From: an uncultured Spartobacteria bacterium
Lineage (GTDB): Bacteria > Verrucomicrobiota > Verrucomicrobiia > Chthoniobacterales > UBA6821
Direction of reading: 5' to 3'
Assembly (NCBI GenBank): GCA_903831635.1
Contig: CAIKYN010000181.1
Coordinates: 1-5,499 of the forward strand
Length of the DNA stretch: 5,499 bases
The position numbers and the translations under genes were made by a program. This document shows, piece after piece, positions 1 through 5,499 of the stretch (position 1 is the first letter of the stretch; every line of letters starts with the position of its first letter). The notes under the pieces are model-generated. The model had not been told where the DNA came from, did not search any database, and was given only the letters and a program-made list of their open reading frames with translations.

Positions 1-154
1 CGGAACCATGGCTGCAAACGGATCCGGACTTCAGATGGCGACCGTGAGGAATATTCTCATGGCCTGGGTCCTGACGCTTCCCGTCTGTGTCTTCCTAGGC
101 GCGGCACTCTTCGCTCTGGGTCTGAACATGATCGCCCGACTCGGCTTCCAGTAA
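1..154 (+). CDS. PiT-family inorganic phosphate permease, C-terminal end (partial)
   Basis: The reading frame is open from the left edge (first full codon at base 2) to TAA at 152-154 and encodes about 50 residues. They contain the segment TVRNILMAWVLTLPVCVFL followed by a hydrophobic stretch ending NMIARLGFQ. A short 'TVRNI-AWVLTLP' block leading into the last membrane helix is what I recall as the typical C-terminus of PiT (Pho-4 family) phosphate permeases, which import phosphate through the inner membrane with a coupled cation. Only the last helix is visible, so the substrate is inferred from family resemblance. The next gene starts 114 nt downstream on the same strand. Moderately sure of the family; a related permease family ending in a similar motif is the main alternative. 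Confidence 0.72.
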   Translation, partial: GTMAANGSGLQMATVRNILMAWVLTLPVCVFLGAALFALGLNMIARLGFQ

Positions 155-268
155 TCGTCTGAGATTATCCTCTATTTCGTCGGTTACTGTTAATTTTCTT
201 CGTTCTCCGCGTCTTCGCGCGATATATTCCCGTTTTATATTTCGAAAAAGTTCGGACATAGTTGAAAA

Positions 269-808
269 ATGCCCCCTATTTCAGAGATCCTGCTTGATCG
301 GGTCGCCATCAGGAGGCGTGTCGAAGAACTCGGGGTCCAGATTTCTCGCGAACTGGCGGGGAGCAATCTCTGTGTCATGCCGGTCTTGGATGGAGGCATG
401 ATCTTCGCGGCTGATCTTGTACGAGAGATCCATCTTCCCCTCGCGATCACTCCGATCAAGGCCTCCAGTTATGGGGAAGCAACGATCAGCTCTGGCACCC
501 TCTCCCTTCCCTTTGGAATACCCGAGGGAATCTCAGGAAAGGATCTGCTCCTGGTCGATGATATCCTGGATACTGGGCTGACACTGAACGTATTGAAGGA
601 TCGATTGATGGAGAGCAGGGCGGTATCCGTCCGCACCTGCGTCCTCCTCCGGAAGGAGTCATCGCGGCATCTCCCGGCAGACTATTTGGGCTTTGATATC
701 CCGGACAGATTCGTCGTTGGCTATGGACTCGATCACGCAGGTCTTTATCGAAATTTACCCGATATCGGGGTGTTCAGCACAGCGGTTGACGATAAACTGC
801 AGCAATGA
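269..808 (+). CDS. hpt: Hypoxanthine phosphoribosyltransferase
   Basis: A cytosolic purine-salvage enzyme that joins hypoxanthine (often also guanine) to PRPP to give IMP or GMP. At 179 residues it has the normal bacterial length. Visible family elements in order: an N-terminal RRRVEELGVQIS helix (about 16-26), loop I VLDGG (39-43), SSYG (66-69), the PRPP-binding loop LLLVDDILDTGLTL (93-106), a lysine in LLRKESSRH (129), GFDIPDRFVVGYGLD (141-155) and YRNLP (160-164). The GYGLD and YRNLP blocks separate it from adenine, xanthine and orotate transferases. The ATG at 269 is chosen because an in-frame stop lies two codons upstream (263-265); no Shine-Dalgarno sequence precedes it. Oddity: loop I has Asp41 where many HPRTs have Lys. 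The 114-nt upstream gap is AT-rich (two TATATT-like stretches near 223-241) and could hold the promoter, but I see no good -35/-10 pair. The stop codon overlaps the following antitoxin ORF. Confidence 0.93.
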   Translation: MPPISEILLDRVAIRRRVEELGVQISRELAGSNLCVMPVLDGGMIFAADLVREIHLPLAITPIKASSYGEATISSGTLSLPFGIPEGISGKDLLLVDDILDTGLTLNVLKDRLMESRAVSVRTCVLLRKESSRHLPADYLGFDIPDRFVVGYGLDHAGLYRNLPDIGVFSTAVDDKLQQ

Positions 809-1032
809 TAACTATCCATTGGATGAGCATCGTTGAAATCGAAAAGATGACGGTTCCGGAACGCCTCCAGGCTATTGAGCTGCTGTGGACTTCGGTTTCT
901 AGGTCTGAGTCGCAGGTCTCTTCCCCTACATGGCATGGTGATGTTCTCAATGCACGCCGTGAGAAGGTGGAGTCAGGAAAGGGAGTCTTCTTATCTCTTC
1001 AGGAACTCCGTGATCGCCTTAAAAAATCCTGA
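805..1032 (+). CDS. Addiction-module antitoxin (putative Unstab_antitox / TIGR02574 type)
   Basis: A small 75-residue acidic-basic helical protein. Its core, EIEKMTVPERLQAIELLWTS (11-30), then a PTWHGDVL segment (41-48), ARREKVESGKG (50-60) and FLSLQELRDRL (62-72), resembles the 'putative addiction module component' family that neutralises ParE/RelE-like toxins. Two in-frame ATGs compete. The first, at 805, overlaps the hpt stop as ATGA and would allow translational coupling; the second, at 823, gives an N-terminus starting MSIVEIEKM, which fits the family better as I remember it. Neither has a clear Shine-Dalgarno sequence; the longer form is listed. The toxin gene starts 2 nt after the stop, the classic antitoxin-first order. 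The pair usually represses its own promoter, but no separate promoter or operator is obvious here because the gene abuts hpt. Confidence 0.82.
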   Translation: MITIHWMSIVEIEKMTVPERLQAIELLWTSVSRSESQVSSPTWHGDVLNARREKVESGKGVFLSLQELRDRLKKS

Positions 1033-1034
1033 TC

Positions 1035-1334
1035 GTGAGACCAGTCGTTGTACTGGCTGAGGCCGCTGAAGACATCGAAAAAGCACGGGGTTTTTACGAC
1101 TCCATCGAGGTCGCCTTAGGCGATTACTTTGCCGACTCTATTATAACCGATCTAGAGAGTCTTTCTCTTCTCCATGGAATCCACTCTAAGCAGTTCGGAT
1201 TTCATAGGATGCTCGCCGGACATTTTCCATTCGGAATCTATTACCAGGATTCCATAGAAGAGACACACGTCTTCGGCGTGCTTGATCTAAGAAAGGATCC
1301 ATCATGGATCAGAGCGGAGTTGTCGGGCCGATAA
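1035..1334 (+). CDS. ParE/RelE-superfamily toxin
   Basis: A 99-residue protein with the compact toxin fold signature: an N-terminal strand (VVVLAEAAEDI, 4-14), two helices with ARGFYDSIEVALGDYF (17-32), then HRMLAGHFPFGIYYQ (57-71) and VLDLRKDPSWI (82-92). The 'R-L-FPF-IYY' strand and the terminal 'RKDP-W' block are typical of the ParE branch. ParE proteins poison DNA gyrase and RelE proteins cut mRNA on the ribosome; which applies cannot be read from sequence. Many relatives have His in the last strand where this one has Asp (VLDLRKDP). The start is GTG at 1035, 2 nt after the antitoxin stop; no Shine-Dalgarno sequence is visible, so translation probably depends on coupling to the antitoxin. 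Its frame is intact, so it looks functional. It converges with a minus-strand gene 58 nt away. Confidence 0.85.
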   Translation: MRPVVVLAEAAEDIEKARGFYDSIEVALGDYFADSIITDLESLSLLHGIHSKQFGFHRMLAGHFPFGIYYQDSIEETHVFGVLDLRKDPSWIRAELSGR

Positions 1335-1392
1335 AAACCTAGGAAAGCTGGAGACCGCTAGGGAAGCTCGATCAAGAACGACCTAGCAAAGA

Positions 1393-2541
1393 TCACTTCC
1401 CGTTCACTCCGATCACTTTTCCTCCATAACCGGTGAGTTCCAGATATCCTTCGGCAGTCACGGAATCGTTGCCACACTTCCCCTCACCCCGCACGGCCCC
1501 CTCCCAATAGGCAAAAGGAACTAGGACGAGTTCCTGATCCTTGAGTTTGGGAGTCAGTGAAAGAGTTAGTTTCCTTGAGGGAATACTGACTTCCATTCCA
1601 GCCGGATAGAGCCCTCCGGTGTGAGGACTCTTCCAGGTGCCTTGAGGTGTTATCTCCAGATCATGCAGATCGGTCACCACACCTTGAGGATCGCGGAGGG
1701 TGCCGGAGAGGAAGACTGTCTTCCCCTCGGAATTCCTAATTCGGAAGAGCATGAGATCATCCCCGTTGCTTAAGTGAAGTCCCGACCAATCCCAGCCTGC
1801 CTCACCCGCCTCGAGAGAGTTAGTAGCCCATTCGTGGTCAAACCAGACGAGTCCACTCACCTTGTGAACCTTGCCATCAAGTGTCACTGAACCCGAGGCT
1901 CGAACCCTAGTGAGCGAGTAGTAGTGGGAAGCATGACCAGGAACTGATGACTTGGGGCTGATTCCATCATGCCCATGGATGAGTGGGGGACGATCAGAAA
2001 CCAACACCAGATCAATGGACCTCTCGACTCCGGCCTTAGTCACTCCTTCGGACTTGAGATGGAAGGAGCCATCGGGAAGCTGTTCCATGAGCCAGCCTTC
2101 CATCCAGGCCATGCGGCCACCGGATCCCCCATTTCCGGAAGGCGATCCGAATCCAGCCTCACCGAAGGCACCCCGCGAAGAGCATTGGTAATAGCGAAAA
2201 GTCTTCCCCGAGACATCCGTGAAGGCGAAATGAGCAAAAGGAAGGTCCATCACCCGGAATCGGGAGGAACCGGCAGGCTTCTCCCCGGGACGAATTCCTT
2301 GTCGAAAGAAGGTCAACTGAAAGCCGTATTCGTGCCCTTGCTCATCGGAGAGGTTGCCCGTGGCATACCACCACTCGGTCTTGAAGGAGCGGTGCGGCCC
2401 ATGATCCCTTGGGAACTCGTAGCTCCAACCGGGTTGAGCACTCTTCCACCCCTCACTGATCGCACTCTCCTCGGCGCGAATCAGATGCGGAGCGAGGAGG
2501 AGTGGGACTAGTAAACAAAGGGCTCTGAGGGAGCAGGACAT
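1393..2541 (-). CDS. Secreted AttH/CrtC-like lipocalin-domain protein
   Basis: A 382-residue protein with a likely Sec signal peptide (hydrophobic LRALCLLVPLLLAPHL, probable cleavage after IRA at about 23). The mature part has the two-lobed lipocalin-like architecture of the CrtC/AttH family (PF07143 plus a C-terminal lipocalin_9-type lobe): TEWWYATGNLSDEQGHEYGF (55-74), HFAFTDVSG (104-112), GLVWFDHEWATNSL (230-243), GWDWSGLHL (249-257), YWEGAV (345-350) and GYLELTGYG (365-373). Photosynthetic CrtC hydrates carotenoids, but secreted relatives such as AttH, often called 'carotenoid 1,2-hydratase' or 'predicted secreted hydrolase', have no proven reaction, and no carotenoid gene is nearby. Relatives usually sit beside FtsX/LolC-type ABC transporter genes; none is seen here. 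The ATG at 2541 lies 34 nt inside the end of the upstream DUF1980 gene. A GAGG stands only 1 nt before it, too close for an ideal ribosome site. The start is favoured because it gives a complete signal peptide. Family assignment firm, function unknown. Confidence 0.88.
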   Translation of the reverse strand: MSCSLRALCLLVPLLLAPHLIRAEESAISEGWKSAQPGWSYEFPRDHGPHRSFKTEWWYATGNLSDEQGHEYGFQLTFFRQGIRPGEKPAGSSRFRVMDLPFAHFAFTDVSGKTFRYYQCSSRGAFGEAGFGSPSGNGGSGGRMAWMEGWLMEQLPDGSFHLKSEGVTKAGVERSIDLVLVSDRPPLIHGHDGISPKSSVPGHASHYYSLTRVRASGSVTLDGKVHKVSGLVWFDHEWATNSLEAGEAGWDWSGLHLSNGDDLMLFRIRNSEGKTVFLSGTLRDPQGVVTDLHDLEITPQGTWKSPHTGGLYPAGMEVSIPSRKLTLSLTPKLKDQELVLVPFAYWEGAVRGEGKCGNDSVTAEGYLELTGYGGKVIGVNGK

Positions 2542-3491
2542 TCCTCGACTTTGGTTGCCTCAAGCACTGCCGTACGTCTACCACCCTCCATGGGGAAGGT
2601 CGGCTTGCCTGTGATTTTGAGCCATCCCATTTCGGAAACCTTAATCGGCTTCGGGTACTGAACGGTGACACCTACTGGCTTGGCATCGGCAGCACAGCAA
2701 GTGATGAACATTCGGATGGCCTGGAAGCGGTCCCCCTTCGGATTACCCGTGGTCATCGGAACATACTGACCGACGAGTTCCACATCCTTGCCCTCAAACT
2801 CCCCACGATACGAAGGCATCTGCACGGCATAGAGCATATCGATGACTTGAAGCGGCATCGGACCTCCGGAAGAGGAGGTCTGATCAGAAGGAGTTGCGTT
2901 GGTAACCTGATCTGTCGAAGGGGTATTCAAAGGGGTATTTGAAGGAGTAGCGAGGGCCACACCCTTGCTGCCGGAAGAGGAAGCGGGAGAGGCCGAAGCT
3001 CCAGCCTTTGCCGAGGGGAGATTATTGATGTTATCGACGACGCCCCGGTTCTGAACCGTGGTGATTGAGTAAGCTGTGGCCTTCCCCGAAACGATGATTG
3101 CCAAAGGGAGAAGCAGCAGGATGGTCTTGAAAATCATCGCTCCCACTCCACCCCCAGTGCCGTGATGATGATGCTCGTGGGATTCAGTCTCGCCATGACC
3201 ATGGCCGTGAAGACCATGCTGCTCCCCAAGGGGGTGATGATCACAGCCGCACTCGTGATGCTTATGCTTATACGTATGTCTTGAGAGAGGAAAAACTGAG
3301 CTGAACCCGAAAATCGAAAGCAACAGGAAGACCACACCGGAAGCCGTGGTGTAAGGCTGAAGCGAGGGGTGGAGATAGATGGAAAGCTGTCCTGAGAAGG
3401 AGAGCCAGAGAACGAATCCACCCCAGAGCAGGAGTAGGAGGGAATCCCGGAGTCCCTTGATGGAGAATGAGGCTGTGTCGGAGTGATTCAT
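2508..3491 (-). CDS. TIGR03943/DUF1980 (YcgQ-like) membrane protein, partner of the DUF318 permease
   Basis: 327 residues from the ATG at 3491. Layout: TM1 (about 17-34), TM2 (about 46-66), a His-rich loop (72-111) with 15 His and a CGC pair, TM3 (about 119-143), a Ser/Thr/Pro/Ala-rich linker (about 160-211), then the C-terminal DUF1980 domain (about 213-327) containing the family's hallmark FITCCAADAKP around residues 262-272. Basic residues at the N-terminus and at the start of the His loop predict N-in topology, with the His loop in the cytoplasm and the DUF1980 domain outside. Members of this family are typically encoded directly after a DUF318/ArsP_1-type permease, as here (7-nt gap), and are treated as its accessory subunit. 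A TTG at 3509 would extend the frame by six codons and overlap the permease end, but it has no ribosome site; the ATG is preferred. A metal ion is a reasonable ligand guess from His and Cys content; the actual substrate is unknown. Confidence 0.87.
   Translation of the reverse strand: MNHSDTASFSIKGLRDSLLLLLWGGFVLWLSFSGQLSIYLHPSLQPYTTASGVVFLLLSIFGFSSVFPLSRHTYKHKHHECGCDHHPLGEQHGLHGHGHGETESHEHHHHGTGGGVGAMIFKTILLLLPLAIIVSGKATAYSITTVQNRGVVDNINNLPSAKAGASASPASSSGSKGVALATPSNTPLNTPSTDQVTNATPSDQTSSSGGPMPLQVIDMLYAVQMPSYRGEFEGKDVELVGQYVPMTTGNPKGDRFQAIRMFITCCAADAKPVGVTVQYPKPIKVSEMGWLKITGKPTFPMEGGRRTAVLEATKVEECPAPSEPFVY
2883..2955 (-). repeat. Short degenerate tandem repeat coding a Thr-Pro-Asn/Ser linker
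   Basis: Within the DUF1980 gene, the plus-strand string AAGGGGTATT occurs at 2918-2927 and again at 2930-2939, a 12-bp period, with a diverged third copy near 2940-2950. It encodes a TPSNTPLNTPST segment, and a related NATPSDQ unit lies just downstream in the protein. The repeat preserves frame (4 codons) and falls in the disordered-looking linker between the third membrane helix and the DUF1980 domain, so copy number could vary between strains without breaking the protein. Confidence 0.5.
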
Positions 3492-3498
3492 GAGGTGA

Positions 3499-4431
3499 TC
3501 ACCAAGCAAGATTCAGGGTGGAGAGTCTCCAACAGAGAAGACCAATTACCACGAAGAGACCAAGCGCGAGCACGATGATAAAGCGCTTGGAGAAGGCCGC
3601 TCCGTAGAGAAAGAGGAGTTTGAAATCGAGCATCGGGCCGAACACCAAAAAGGCGAGTTTGGCAGCCATCGGGAACGTGGTGAGCGTCGCCGCAATGAAG
3701 GCGTCCGTTGTGCTGCAAACCGAGAGGACAGAGGCGAGTCCCATCAGGGAGACAATGGCCAGCGGAGGGTTCGCCGCCAGAGGAAGAATGATTTCCTGAT
3801 TCACCGCCGTGCTGAAGAGAGAGGCGGCAGCAGCACCAATGACGAAAAAGACCGCCACATCGAGGAAATCCTTCGTTGCAACCAAGGAGGCATTCTGCAG
3901 TCGATCAAGCATCCCTCCCGATCCGCCATGATGATGATCATGGTCGTGGTCGGGACTCAGGAGACCTGGTCGGAGAATCGATGCAGGTGAGCAGTAACTG
4001 ACGACCCAACCAGCCAAGATGGCAACCGAGAGTCCAAGTCCAAACCTGAGAATGGTCATCTCCCAAGCCCCCTGCCCTCGGAATGCCGCAAGTGTGCTCA
4101 GGATCACCAATGGATTGACGATTGGGGCGGCAAGCATGTAGGTGACGCCGCACGAAACAGGCAGACCCTTCTTAAGCAGACGCCTCACTACCGGAACAAT
4201 ACCACACTCACAGACAGGGAAGATCACTCCGAGCAGTCCACTGACCACGATGGCAACTCGTGGATTCTTCGGAAGCAAGCGTGTCATCAGCGACTGCGGC
4301 AAGAATTCCTCCAGCAAACCGGAAAGGATCGCCCCCCCGAGCAGGAAGGGCAAACCCTCGAGCAGTATGCTCAGGAAAGCATACTGAAAGTCGGGAAAGC
4401 TGAACGTGAACCAGGCAATGGCAAGCATCAC
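3499..4431 (-). CDS. DUF318/ArsP_1-family permease (UPF0718, YcgR-like)
   Basis: A 310-residue integral membrane protein with about eight hydrophobic segments in two halves separated by a hydrophilic loop. The first half carries GVIFPVCECGIVPVVRRLL (68-86) and AAPIVNPLVILST (101-113); the second carries VLSVCSTTDAFIAATL (235-250) and FGPMLDFK (264-271). Paired 'P-CECG' and 'CS-DAF' motifs are characteristic of the ArsP_1/DUF318 permeases (PF03773). Some relatives export trivalent or methylated arsenic; others pair with TIGR03943 proteins and have no settled substrate. The central loop contains HDHDHHH (162-168), echoing the His-rich loop of the partner. The family and its neighbour favour the TIGR03943-linked branch over ArsP. 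The GTG at 4431 and ATG at 4428 are adjacent; either could be the start, and neither has a Shine-Dalgarno sequence. The gene starts only 16 nt after the hairpin that follows transketolase. Confidence 0.88.
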   Translation of the reverse strand: MMLAIAWFTFSFPDFQYAFLSILLEGLPFLLGGAILSGLLEEFLPQSLMTRLLPKNPRVAIVVSGLLGVIFPVCECGIVPVVRRLLKKGLPVSCGVTYMLAAPIVNPLVILSTLAAFRGQGAWEMTILRFGLGLSVAILAGWVVSYCSPASILRPGLLSPDHDHDHHHGGSGGMLDRLQNASLVATKDFLDVAVFFVIGAAAASLFSTAVNQEIILPLAANPPLAIVSLMGLASVLSVCSTTDAFIAATLTTFPMAAKLAFLVFGPMLDFKLLFLYGAAFSKRFIIVLALGLFVVIGLLCWRLSTLNLAW

Positions 4432-4437
4432 GGTACC

Positions 4438-4465
4438 AAGATAGCAACAAGCCGGAGGAAGTCAC
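4438..4465 (-). promoter_or_regulatory. Possible weak promoter for the permease operon, inside the hairpin
   Basis: On the minus strand, GTGACT (4465-4460) and TATCTT (4443-4438) are separated by 16 nt; each matches four of six bases of the sigma70 consensus. Transcription would begin at about the permease start codon, giving a leaderless or nearly leaderless message. Such partial matches occur by chance often, so this is listed only because there is almost no other room for a promoter between the hairpin and the gene. Confidence 0.2.
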
Positions 4466-4477
4466 CCCTCCGGCTTG
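4448..4477 (-). terminator. Strong hairpin, probable terminator of transketolase
   Basis: A perfect 11-bp inverted repeat, CAAGCCGGAGG at 4448-4458 and CCTCCGGCTTG at 4467-4477, with an 8-nt loop. Reading the minus strand it lies 28 nt after the transketolase stop and is followed by TTGCTATCTT, a modestly T-rich tail. This fits a rho-independent terminator, though the tail is weaker than ideal. It ends only 16 nt before the permease start codon, so it could instead be an attenuator or a 5' structure of the permease transcript. Confidence 0.65.
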
Positions 4478-4505
4478 CAACTGATGAAGATTTCCGAAGG
4501 AAGCC

Positions 4506-5499
4506 TTAGAGAGACTTGGCCACGGCCACCAGGTTCTCGACACTCATGCCGAGTTCCTTGAGGACGGTGCCTCCGGGAGCGCTCAGACCGAAGCGATCAA
4601 TGGCCACGGTCTTGCCATCGATACCGACATAACGGAACCAAGGATCAGAGATACCAGCCTCGATGGAGACACGCTTGCGGCACTTCGCAGGAAGAATCTC
4701 CTCACGATAAGCGGCATCCTGACGCTCGAAGCGCTCCATGCAAGGCATCGAGACGACACGCACTCCAGCGCCAAGAGTCTTGGCGGCATCGAGAGCGACA
4801 TTCAACTCACTGCCAGAGGCAAGAATGATAAGCTCAAGAGACGCCGTCTCCTTGTGGGCGATGTAGGCACCCTTGAAAACACCCTGACGACGCACATCGA
4901 CGGGGATATCGTTAAGGTTCGGCAGATTCTGACGGCAGAGCGCGAGAAGTGTCGGCCCATCCGTGTGCTCCATGGCGGCAGCGAATGCCCCGGCGGTTTC
5001 CTCCGGATCGGCGGGACGAATGACATCCAGACCGGGGATCGCGCGGAGAGCTGCAACAGTCTCAACAGGCTCGTGAGTCGGTCCGTCCTCTCCAACCGCG
5101 ACGGAGTCGTGGGTAAAGATGTAGGTCGTCGGCAGCTTGGAGAGCGCAGCCACACGGATGGAGGGACGTCCGTAGTCGCTGAAGACCAGGAAGGTAGCAC
5201 CCGCGATGCGGAAGATACCGTCATAGGCATAGCCGTTCATAATCGCGCACATGGCGTGCTCACGGATACCGAAGTGAATATTCCGACCCTCACGGTTCTG
5301 ATCGGTGAAGTCTCCTCCCCCTTCGATGTAGTTCAGAGTGGAACCGAAGAGATCGGCGCTTCCACTGACAAGAAGAGGCATTGCCTTGGAGATGGGTTGA
5401 AGGACGATGCTGCCGGCCTTACGGGTTGCCAGGGTCTCATCGGGCTTGAAGGCAGGAATCAGGGAAAGAAGATCGGGGACCTTCTGCTCGATACCGGCA
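4506..5499 (-). CDS. tkt: Transketolase, C-terminal half (partial)
   Basis: The frame runs from TAA at 4506-4508 to the right edge and encodes 330 residues, about half of a normal ~660-residue transketolase; the N-terminal thiamine-diphosphate-binding domain lies outside the window. An internal ATG at 5379-5381 is not the true start, since conserved family sequence (ATRKAGS) continues upstream of it. Counting from the first full codon: GSADL (46-50), FGIREHAM with the catalytic Glu (about 80), FTHDSVAVGEDGPTHEP (128-144) that shapes the active site, CRQNLP (188-193) with the phosphate-binding Arg, ASGSEL (188+40 region, about 227-232) and EAGISDPW (about 280-287) in the C-terminal domain. The enzyme moves two-carbon ketol units between sugar phosphates in the pentose phosphate or Calvin cycle, in the cytosol. 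The GEDGPTH and REH motifs, plus the C-terminal domain, favour transketolase over DXP synthase. Transcription probably ends at the hairpin just downstream. Confidence 0.95.
   Translation of the reverse strand, partial: AGIEQKVPDLLSLIPAFKPDETLATRKAGSIVLQPISKAMPLLVSGSADLFGSTLNYIEGGGDFTDQNREGRNIHFGIREHAMCAIMNGYAYDGIFRIAGATFLVFSDYGRPSIRVAALSKLPTTYIFTHDSVAVGEDGPTHEPVETVAALRAIPGLDVIRPADPEETAGAFAAAMEHTDGPTLLALCRQNLPNLNDIPVDVRRQGVFKGAYIAHKETASLELIILASGSELNVALDAAKTLGAGVRVVSMPCMERFERQDAAYREEILPAKCRKRVSIEAGISDPWFRYVGIDGKTVAIDRFGLSAPGGTVLKELGMSVENLVAVAKSL

Noticed and set aside
155..268. Promoter, riboswitch or small RNA between the PiT gene and hpt
   Set aside because: The stretch is AT-rich with TATATT-like boxes, but no well-spaced -35 partner is seen. 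It contains only a 4-bp CGCG hairpin (208-219), and no purine riboswitch core could be recognised.
1357..1387. Possible hairpin GCTAGG ... CCTAGC between the convergent toxin and AttH/CrtC genes
   Set aside because: Only 6 bp of stem with a 19-nt loop and no T-run on either strand; too weak to call a terminator.
1969..2511. A 180-codon open frame on the plus strand
   Set aside because: It lies wholly antisense to the well-supported AttH/CrtC gene, its translation shows no recognisable domain, and its composition (many Pro, Arg and Gly) is typical of a mirror frame.
4142..4387. An 81-codon plus-strand frame opposite the permease
   Set aside because: It is antisense to conserved permease motifs, and its Ser/Pro/Arg-rich translation looks like a shadow.
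4802..5230. A 142-codon minus-strand frame inside transketolase
   Set aside because: It is a frame-shifted reading of the transketolase gene; the Ser/Arg-rich product lacks any family motif.
1..5499. CRISPR array, insertion sequence, tRNA or phage remnants
   Set aside because: No spaced direct repeats, terminal inverted repeats, transposase motifs or tRNA-like cloverleaf were found on reading both strands.

Overview
The window is a compact, moderately GC-rich bacterial chromosomal segment holding eight protein-coding genes, two of them cut by the window edges, and no RNA gene, insertion sequence, phage gene or CRISPR array that I can see. The repertoire suggests a Gram-negative, free-living bacterium: PiT phosphate permease, purine salvage, transketolase, a secreted AttH/CrtC-type protein, an ArsP-type permease pair and a chromosomal toxin-antitoxin pair. 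Start sites with little or no Shine-Dalgarno sequence and the type of addiction module recall Verrucomicrobiota or a neighbouring phylum. That placement is an inference from general resemblance, not from a marker gene.

Left part, plus strand (1-1334): the last ~50 residues of a PiT-type phosphate permease, a 114-nt AT-rich gap, then a hypoxanthine phosphoribosyltransferase gene (hpt). The hpt stop codon overlaps a possible start of a small addiction-module antitoxin, and the antitoxin is followed 2 nt later by a ParE/RelE-type toxin. The three reading frames look like one transcript, so a toxin-antitoxin pair seems to ride on a purine-salvage gene.

A 58-nt gap (1335-1392) separates this block from convergent minus-strand genes. 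Read in their own direction, right to left, these are: the C-terminal half of transketolase (4506 to the window edge); an 11-bp perfect hairpin that is the likely transketolase terminator (4448-4477); a DUF318/ArsP_1-type permease (3499-4431); its usual partner, a TIGR03943/DUF1980 protein with an extreme His-rich loop (2508-3491); and a secreted AttH/CrtC-like lipocalin-domain protein (1393-2541) whose start lies inside the end of the DUF1980 gene.

The last three genes are so tightly packed (7-nt gap, then 34-nt overlap) that they are probably one operon. The two membrane proteins both carry histidine clusters, which points to a metal ion, but the substrate and direction of transport cannot be read from the sequence. 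The AttH/CrtC-like gene in this position is the least expected association. No whole system here is clearly undescribed; the points most worth checking are that association, the hairpin placed almost on the permease start, and the hpt-linked toxin-antitoxin pair.
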